A stretch of DNA of 10,505 nt. It comes from JAWLDB01 sp041686915 (GTDB lineage Bacteria; Bacillota; UBA994; UBA5500). Position numbers and translations under genes: made by a program. How positions within the stretch are numbered: position 1 is the stretch's first letter; every line of letters begins with the position of its first letter. The notes beneath the pieces are model-generated. The model saw only the letters and a program-made list of their open reading frames with translations. It was not told where the DNA came from and searched no databases. The stretch covers positions 1 through 10,505 of the forward strand of contig JAWLDB010000092.1 of NCBI GenBank assembly GCA_041686915.1, given 5' to 3'. This document shows, piece after piece, positions 6,686 to 10,505 of this stretch.

Positions 6686-6703
6686 TGCGCGGTGAGCCGC
6701 GCA
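6686..6703 (-). repeat. GC-rich hairpin in the leader of the membrane operon
   Basis: A perfect 7-bp stem (TGCGCGG at 6686-6692 with CCGCGCA at 6697-6703) has a 4-base loop. It lies about 18 bases upstream of the ribosome binding site of the first operon gene. It lacks a U-tract, so it is not a standard terminator. It could stabilise the mRNA 5' end or be incidental. Confidence 0.5.
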
Positions 6704-6790
6704 AAGCTGGGTAAGCAGCACAAAGGGAGAGTAGCCCCCATAGTACACCGGATAATTATGCGGGCGTAATCAGCAGATGTCTGATTTGTT

Positions 6791-6806
6791 TGAATTATAT
6801 AATTCA
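6791..6806. promoter_or_regulatory. Perfect 16-bp palindrome, possible operator
   Basis: TGAATTATATAATTCA is a perfect inverted repeat with no spacer, in the divergent intergenic region. Its centre contains TATAAT on both strands. It has the size and symmetry of a dimeric repressor site, but does not clearly match a named box. Confidence 0.4.
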
Positions 6807-6840
6807 GCGGAACTGCGTCGATTCCTGCTTGTTTTGCACA

Positions 6841-6855
6841 AATTTTCTGAAACCT
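6841..6855. promoter_or_regulatory. CodY-like binding site
   Basis: AATTTTCTGAAACCT matches 13 of 15 positions of the CodY consensus (AATTTTCWGAAAATT), with differences at positions 13 and 14. CodY is a Bacillota repressor that senses GTP and branched-chain amino acids. The site lies between the divergent promoters and could act on either operon. The local AT bias raises the chance of a random match. Confidence 0.42.
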
Positions 6856-6943
6856 TATATTGGCATTTTTCTCCGGGTTTGGACAATAAATATCCGGCGC
6901 AGGCTTATGGCTCCCCTTTACAATCCGCTACTAATAATTACTC

Positions 6944-6952
6944 TGGTATAAT
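6944..6952 (+). promoter_or_regulatory. Extended -10 promoter of the patatin/CPBP cluster
   Basis: TGGTATAAT gives a perfect TATAAT at 6947-6952 with an upstream TGn extension. No -35 lies at the usual distance; TTTACA at 6917-6922 is 24 bases away. Extended -10 promoters can work without a -35. Transcription would begin near 6959 and leave a leader of about 74 bases before the patatin GTG. Confidence 0.6.
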
Positions 6953-7032
6953 GGGTTTTAGTATGAATGATTTTGCCGGCTAATGGCGTTTTTTGCACAT
7001 AGTCAGAAGCAAATGAGGTAGGGGGTAAGATT

Positions 7033-7803
7033 GTGCCCGAAGTTAGGGTTGGGTTGGCTCTAGGAGGCGGGTCTGCGCGGGGCCTGGCTCATATAGGCGT
7101 CTTGAAGGCCCTGCAGGAGCTGGATATCAAGATATCACTTGTCGCGGGAACGAGTGCAGGCAGTATCATTGGTGCTCTATACGCCGCCGGTTATTCCGCC
7201 GACGAAATTGCTGGTCTAGCAAGGGGCACCAGTTGGAGGGATTTAACGCATCTGGTAGTGCCGCGGATTAGCCTGGTGGGACATCAGCGAATGGAACGCA
7301 GGCTGGATGAGTTGCTTAGAGGTCAGGATTTTAGTCAACTTGACCGGCCATTCGCAGCAGTTACAACAGACCTTTATTCTGCTGAGCCTGTAGTCTTAAG
7401 CGAAGGAAATGTAGCAAGGGCGGTGACAGCCAGCTGCAGCGTTCCAGGCATTTTCCCGCCGGTGGAGTTGGATGACAAGCTGCTGGTAGATGGAGGCTTG
7501 GTAGAAAACGTTCCGGTGATGACTGTTAGGAAGATGGGGGCCGATCGGGTGATCGGAGTTGACCTGTACGCCACTGTCTCTGGTGTGCAAAGGATTGATA
7601 ACATTATCGGTACGCTAATGCGCTCTTTCGAGATCATGCAACGCAGCCAATGCTTGCCTCATTTTCAGTCGGCAGACGTCTGCATAGGTCCCGACTTGGC
7701 AGGTGAGAGCTTGATTGATCTGGCTAAGGTCGACCATTATATGGGACTTGGTTACGATGCCACCATGGAATGCAAGAAGCAGCTGCTGCATCTAAAGGGG
7801 TAG
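7033..7803 (+). CDS. Patatin-like phospholipase (RssA-type)
   Basis: The 256-residue product is a cytoplasmic or membrane-associated serine hydrolase of the patatin family, expected to cleave acyl groups from membrane lipids. All signature elements are present: the oxyanion loop GGGSARG (11-17), the nucleophile elbow GTSAG with Ser41, and the catalytic aspartate in DGG (Asp153). The SVPGIFPPV segment at 136-144 is also typical. The length fits the compact bacterial RssA/YchK-like branch with a single catalytic domain and no added modules. Lipid substrate and physiological role are not known from sequence. The GTG start follows AGGGGGT about seven bases upstream. It is the first gene of a plus-strand cluster with an intramembrane protease 27 bases downstream, which points to a shared envelope or lipid-related role. 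Confidence 0.93.
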   Translation: MPEVRVGLALGGGSARGLAHIGVLKALQELDIKISLVAGTSAGSIIGALYAAGYSADEIAGLARGTSWRDLTHLVVPRISLVGHQRMERRLDELLRGQDFSQLDRPFAAVTTDLYSAEPVVLSEGNVARAVTASCSVPGIFPPVELDDKLLVDGGLVENVPVMTVRKMGADRVIGVDLYATVSGVQRIDNIIGTLMRSFEIMQRSQCLPHFQSADVCIGPDLAGESLIDLAKVDHYMGLGYDATMECKKQLLHLKG

Positions 7804-7830
7804 CGAAAGGATAATTACGTTCGAGCAAGA

Positions 7831-9084
7831 ATGGGGGAGAACGAAATTAACGAGGAACAACGAATACAGCACATGGGGCCGCGTCCCTATCAAGCGAGCA
7901 GGGGATATCTGCTATTACTACTGCTACTGACGGCTGGTAGTGCATTTCTCGTCAAGCCACTAGGGTTGGGAGGCAACCTTTGGGTAAATGAGCTCGGTTA
8001 CATGTTACTAATCCCAGTTTGGCTCGCATGGCGTGGCAGGTGGTCATGGCGTGAGAGTTTCCGCCTGCAGAAGCCGCCACACGGCGTCATGCTTCCGGCA
8101 GTGGTTATTGGCGGAAGCCTCTGGTTTGCTAACGCCGTGGTGTTGGTTTGGTTGGAGAAACTGGTCGGCAGAGCGGTAGGACCTATGCCTGGAGCTGGTA
8201 TGATCGACCTGAATCCGTTGCAGGTGGTGCTCTTTCTGGTGGGGATTGTGGTGCTGGCGCCATTCTGTGAAGAGATATTCTTTCGCGGTTTCATGCAAAG
8301 GGCATACGAAGCTTACGGCCCAACTGCAAGCTGGGTAGTAACTGGACTGCTATTTGGTGTCATGCACATCTTAAACGGTATGACGGCCGCTTTGCCCGCT
8401 ACTCTCCTAGGCTTGGTGATTGGTTATATCGCATACGCTACCGGGTCGATATGGCCCGCCATCGCCTTGCATGCCATGAATAACCTGATGTCGCGCATAG
8501 GCTTAATACTGCTTCCTGAGATTGCCCAAAGCCAGCTTTCAGCTAGAGCCTATGTGATGGGGGTAGGGGGGCTGATAGTTGGCTTGTTGGCGCTGCAGCT
8601 TATACGCAAGAACTCCCTTAGCGCCTCTGCGATATGGTCAGGGGAAGAAGCCAAACCGCTCTGGCGGTCATTGTCAGTTTGGCTGGCTGTAGCGTTTCTC
8701 ACCTTCGCAGTGGGCGCTGAAATGGCAGTACGCACCGGGATATTGAACACCCCAGGTGAGCAGCCCGGTCTGCACAGCAAAATGCATTTTGGTAGAACAT
8801 CCGGCGTTAGCAAGCTGTTCACCGAGACTGTTGCCCAGTCAGAGGTAGGCGGGAAACTCGTGTTTCGATACGAGATTGATGCTGAGGCAATAGATGCCAC
8901 GCTCGCTGTGGTCAATCCGCAGGGTGACACAGTCTGGGAGAAACAGTGGGTAGGGAGTCAGGGTATCACAGTTGGCAGTACAGAGCAGACAATAGATTTA
9001 TCGGCTCCCGGTACCTGGTCTCTGGAACTGCGGGGCACGGCAGAAGAACTGGACATCAATGTCTACTGGAGGAAGGCACCCTAG
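7831..9084 (+). CDS. CPBP-family intramembrane metalloprotease with extra C-terminal domain
   Basis: The 417-residue product is a polytopic membrane protein with about nine helices. Its protease core carries the CPBP/Rce1-like motifs: EEIFFRG with Glu147, Glu148 and Arg152; FGVMH with His179; and HAMNN with His214 and Asn218. These residues form the intramembrane metal-dependent site. Many family members stop near residue 260-300. Here a further membrane helix (about 281-298) leads into about 115 extra residues predicted to be beta-rich and extracytoplasmic. That tail resembles the lipoprotein encoded next (W-x-E after a PxG/PDG turn, and a terminal WRK). The ATG used lacks a good ribosome binding site. 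A downstream ATG at 7873 is possible, so the start is uncertain. It probably shares a transcript with the patatin gene. The substrate is unknown. Confidence 0.9.
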   Translation: MGENEINEEQRIQHMGPRPYQASRGYLLLLLLLTAGSAFLVKPLGLGGNLWVNELGYMLLIPVWLAWRGRWSWRESFRLQKPPHGVMLPAVVIGGSLWFANAVVLVWLEKLVGRAVGPMPGAGMIDLNPLQVVLFLVGIVVLAPFCEEIFFRGFMQRAYEAYGPTASWVVTGLLFGVMHILNGMTAALPATLLGLVIGYIAYATGSIWPAIALHAMNNLMSRIGLILLPEIAQSQLSARAYVMGVGGLIVGLLALQLIRKNSLSASAIWSGEEAKPLWRSLSVWLAVAFLTFAVGAEMAVRTGILNTPGEQPGLHSKMHFGRTSGVSKLFTETVAQSEVGGKLVFRYEIDAEAIDATLAVVNPQGDTVWEKQWVGSQGITVGSTEQTIDLSAPGTWSLELRGTAEELDINVYWRKAP

Positions 9085-9142
9085 AAGCAACTTTCCACTC
9101 GGTTTAACGTATGGGCAATGTAAGACGATGGAGGGTAATAGA

Positions 9143-9535
9143 ATGCGCAGAAAAGGTTTACTAATACTTGCCCTGCTTTGGGTGACGGTTGCTACGGTGT
9201 TGCTCGCCGGCTGTAGCCTGCGGATTGGCTTTGTTGGGAGCGATAGCATTGGCAGAACTAATGCCAAGTTTGATACTTATGTTGGCACCAAACAGCAGTC
9301 AATTAGTTTGGAGCAAGGACAGAGCTTGCAGCTGGAATACGACGTCAAGGTGAGCAAAGGAAGCCTGCATATATCGGTGAACCAGCCAGACGGGACTCTG
9401 ATGTGGGAAGAGTTGTTCACTGAGGGAGGAAAGGCCACGCTCAATCTACCAGCTACGCAGAGCGGTGCGCATCGTATCACAATCAAAGCAGACAAAGCCG
9501 GTGGCAGCTTTGATGTGAAGTGGCGGAAAGATTAG
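9143..9535 (+). CDS. Small lipoprotein sharing a domain with the adjacent CPBP protease
   Basis: The chosen ATG has GGAGGG seven bases upstream and gives 130 residues with a classic lipoprotein signal: basic MRRKG, a hydrophobic core, and the lipobox LAGC with Cys24 as the lipid-modified residue. A longer frame upstream overlaps the protease gene and lacks this signal logic. The mature part is beta-strand-like, roughly 55-129. It parallels the C-terminal tail of the upstream protease: SVNQPDGTLMWEE here against VVNPQGDTVWEKQ there, and both end in a W-R-K (KWRKD / YWRKAP). Both domains would sit outside the membrane. The lipoprotein could be a partner, a regulator or a duplicate of the tail. 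It begins 58 bases after the protease stop, consistent with one operon. Confidence 0.87.
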   Translation: MRRKGLLILALLWVTVATVLLAGCSLRIGFVGSDSIGRTNAKFDTYVGTKQQSISLEQGQSLQLEYDVKVSKGSLHISVNQPDGTLMWEELFTEGGKATLNLPATQSGAHRITIKADKAGGSFDVKWRKD

Positions 9536-9607
9536 GCTGCGTCTGAGTAGCATAACCAATCCTTCTCCTTCATAGCTCTTATGAGAGATATGAAAGGAGT
9601 GGGAGAG

Positions 9608-9835
9608 TTGGAACCGCGTGTACAAGGTAGCCCTATCATTCTGGTAACCGTCGGATCGGTACTCGTCGGAAATTGTTGGAGGGTGGAGTCCACTGCTCTG
9701 AGACCAGCTGGTAAGCTGAAGGAGAGCAAACAGCAGGTTAATCTCCTGAAGAAAGTAATCCCGCTGGCGCTCTTCAGTTGTGGGTTGGCATGGGCACTAA
9801 CCCGAGGGAGATGTGGGTGCGAGGTCCAGGAATAG
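9608..9835 (+). CDS. Doubtful small membrane ORF at the end of the cluster
   Basis: The TTG start has AAGGAG eight bases upstream, giving 75 residues; ATG codons at 9581 and 9590 are in frame but lack good spacing. Two hydrophobic stretches are visible: PIILVTVGSVLVGNCW near the start and VIPLALFSCGLAWAL near the end. They are separated by a basic linker rich in Lys. I recognise no family. In favour of a real gene are the ribosome binding site, the same strand as the cluster, and a hairpin terminator 18 bases past the stop. Against it are the short length and odd composition. It could also be the remnant of a longer gene. Confidence 0.4.
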   Translation: MEPRVQGSPIILVTVGSVLVGNCWRVESTALRPAGKLKESKQQVNLLKKVIPLALFSCGLAWALTRGRCGCEVQE

Positions 9836-9852
9836 GCAAGTGAGTAGCACGA

Positions 9853-9877
9853 GCGGGAGCCAGCGATTGGCTCCCGC
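9853..9877. terminator. Bidirectional terminator between convergent units
   Basis: A perfect 10-bp stem (GCGGGAGCCA at 9853-9862 with TGGCTCCCGC at 9868-9877) has a 5-base loop. On the plus strand it is followed by TTTACTG, serving the patatin cluster. The minus-strand PH-like gene stops 18 bases away on the other side. The U-tract is short in both directions. Confidence 0.75.
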
Positions 9878-9894
9878 TTTACTGTATGTCCAGT

Positions 9895-10332
9895 TTACTT
9901 GCCGGCTATGGTCCGCAGCTGCTGTACAAATGTTTCGGTGTCCTCGGGAGATATGAGGATAGTCTCGGTGGATGTCTTGACCAGCACAATCGGCCGTCTT
10001 ATGTTCAGAATATATGCCTTTACCATGCCAAGGTCATCAGAGCTAAAATCACCTACCCAGGTTCGCAACCCGTTTCTCCCGACTTCTTTGCGCAGCCTGG
10101 GCAGCTGCTCCAACACTCGCACCTCGGTTATCTCACTGGGAGAGATTATTCTGTCTTCAGCAGGCATCAGGGTTCCGAAGCCATGGTGTTGCACCTGTAA
10201 CCCGTCGTCTGTGACTGCGTAGCTGAGCCCCATTGTACCCATCAAAGAGATATACGAGAACAAAGCGACTGGGACAAACAGAATAAGAGCCAGTCGGAGA
10301 AAAAAGGTGGGGGAAAACTTGTTTCGTCTCAT
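9895..10332 (-). CDS. Membrane-anchored bacterial PH-like domain protein
   Basis: The product is 145 residues from an ATG with GGGAGG six to seven bases upstream. A GTG two codons earlier abuts that site and is less likely. A basic start (MRRNK) precedes one membrane helix at about 10-31. The rest (about 37-142) is a beta-rich domain with the layout of a bacterial PH-like domain: an early strand with YAVTDDGLQV, a middle WVGDFSSDDLGMVKAYI, a strand pair PIVLVKTSTETILISP, and a C-terminal helix starting PEDTETFVQQL. The ISPEDTETF pattern is typical of this group. These domains are structural or binding modules and the partner is unknown. Topology is predicted with the N-terminus inside and the domain outside, though the single helix makes this less certain. 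It converges on the patatin cluster. Confidence 0.78.
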   Translation of the reverse strand: MRRNKFSPTFFLRLALILFVPVALFSYISLMGTMGLSYAVTDDGLQVQHHGFGTLMPAEDRIISPSEITEVRVLEQLPRLRKEVGRNGLRTWVGDFSSDDLGMVKAYILNIRRPIVLVKTSTETILISPEDTETFVQQLRTIAGK

Positions 10333-10394
10333 AAGCACCCTCCCTTTTGTTAATAATCTGCTAATACACTAAGCATATTTATATCGTTCTATGT

Positions 10395-10505
10395 TTATAA
10401 CCTTATCTCCTCCGTATATTCGATTATTAATTCATACGCTCTTATTCCAATAGCTAAATAAAGATCTTCTTTTGAATTGAAATAATTATATAGGGTACCC
10501 TTGCT
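10395..10505 (-). pseudogene. Truncated TetR-family regulator fragment
   Basis: The minus strand enters the window already in frame and reads 36 residues before TAA. The start, SKGTLYNYFNSKEDLYLAI, is the TetR/AcrR recognition-helix signature (SKGTLYxYFxSKEdLy). The upstream HTH half lies beyond the window. A TetR protein needs another 120-140 residues for its ligand-binding domain, but here the frame ends 17 residues after the motif. Another frame just after (INIERYKYA, ending at a TAG near 10369) resembles the next part of such proteins, which suggests a frameshift, though this is tentative. The local DNA (10341-10505) is about 28% GC and the codons are very AT-rich, unlike the neighbours. 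It is probably a decayed or imported gene. A sequencing frameshift cannot be excluded. Confidence 0.62.

Larger units (their letters stand above)
6655..7032. other. AT-rich divergent intergenic region
   Basis: This gap of 378 bases separates the minus-strand membrane operon from the plus-strand patatin cluster. By hand count 6781-6960 is about 38% GC, lower than the flanking genes. It holds an extended -10 promoter for the plus strand, a CodY-like box, a perfect 16-bp palindrome and a short GC hairpin in the operon leader, all listed separately. I could not find a convincing -35/-10 pair for the minus-strand operon; TACTAT on the minus strand at about 6738-6743 is only a weak candidate. Confidence 0.75.

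Noticed and set aside
6777..6983. Plus-strand frame of 68 codons in the divergent intergenic region
   Set aside because: It has no ribosome binding site, spans the palindrome, the CodY-like box and the extended -10 promoter, and its composition looks non-coding.
6975..6994. Possible small terminator or attenuator (GCC/GGC followed by six T residues) in the patatin leader
   Set aside because: The stem is only three to four base pairs, too weak to call without expression data.

Overview
The window looks like chromosomal DNA from an anaerobic, probably spore-forming member of the Bacillota (Clostridia-like). The evidence is the near-universal strong GGAGG ribosome binding sites, frequent GTG starts, compact hairpin terminators, a DUF1540 protein, a ferritin-like protein, a possible CodY box and the overall gene style. 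Most of the window looks close to 50% GC, but the divergent intergenic region (6781-6960, about 38% GC by hand count) and the right end (10341-10505, about 28% GC) are clearly AT-richer. I cannot name a genus. No rRNA, tRNA, CRISPR array or insertion sequence was seen.

Left part (1-3600). Two short plus-strand genes of unknown function come first: a possibly edge-truncated soluble protein, then a two-helix membrane protein. Both end at hairpin terminators. Four minus-strand genes follow: a D-2-hydroxyacid dehydrogenase, a cupin with eroded metal ligands, a 58-residue four-cysteine DUF1540 protein, and a membrane-anchored ferritin-like di-iron protein. Hairpins separate most of these into single-gene or two-gene units.

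Centre (3600-6660). A minus-strand operon of four membrane proteins reads from 6654 down to 3669 and ends at a strong terminator. The first protein has a single N-terminal helix, a large domain predicted to be cytoplasmic, and a C-terminal helix. The second and fourth are polytopic, with about six helices each. The third has a large domain predicted to lie outside the membrane between two helices. No enzyme or transporter family is evident. The set reads as a dedicated membrane complex of unknown function and is the most interesting item in the window.

Right part (6660-10505). A 378-base, AT-rich divergent intergenic region carries an extended -10 promoter, a near-consensus CodY-like box, a perfect 16-bp palindrome and a small hairpin. 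It separates the membrane operon from a plus-strand envelope cluster: a patatin-like lipase, a CPBP-family intramembrane protease with an extra C-terminal domain, a small lipoprotein that repeats that C-terminal domain, and a doubtful small membrane ORF. A convergent minus-strand gene encodes a membrane-anchored PH-like protein. The right edge holds the in-frame end of a TetR-family DNA-binding domain that stops far too early, in very AT-rich DNA, and is probably a decayed or imported gene remnant.
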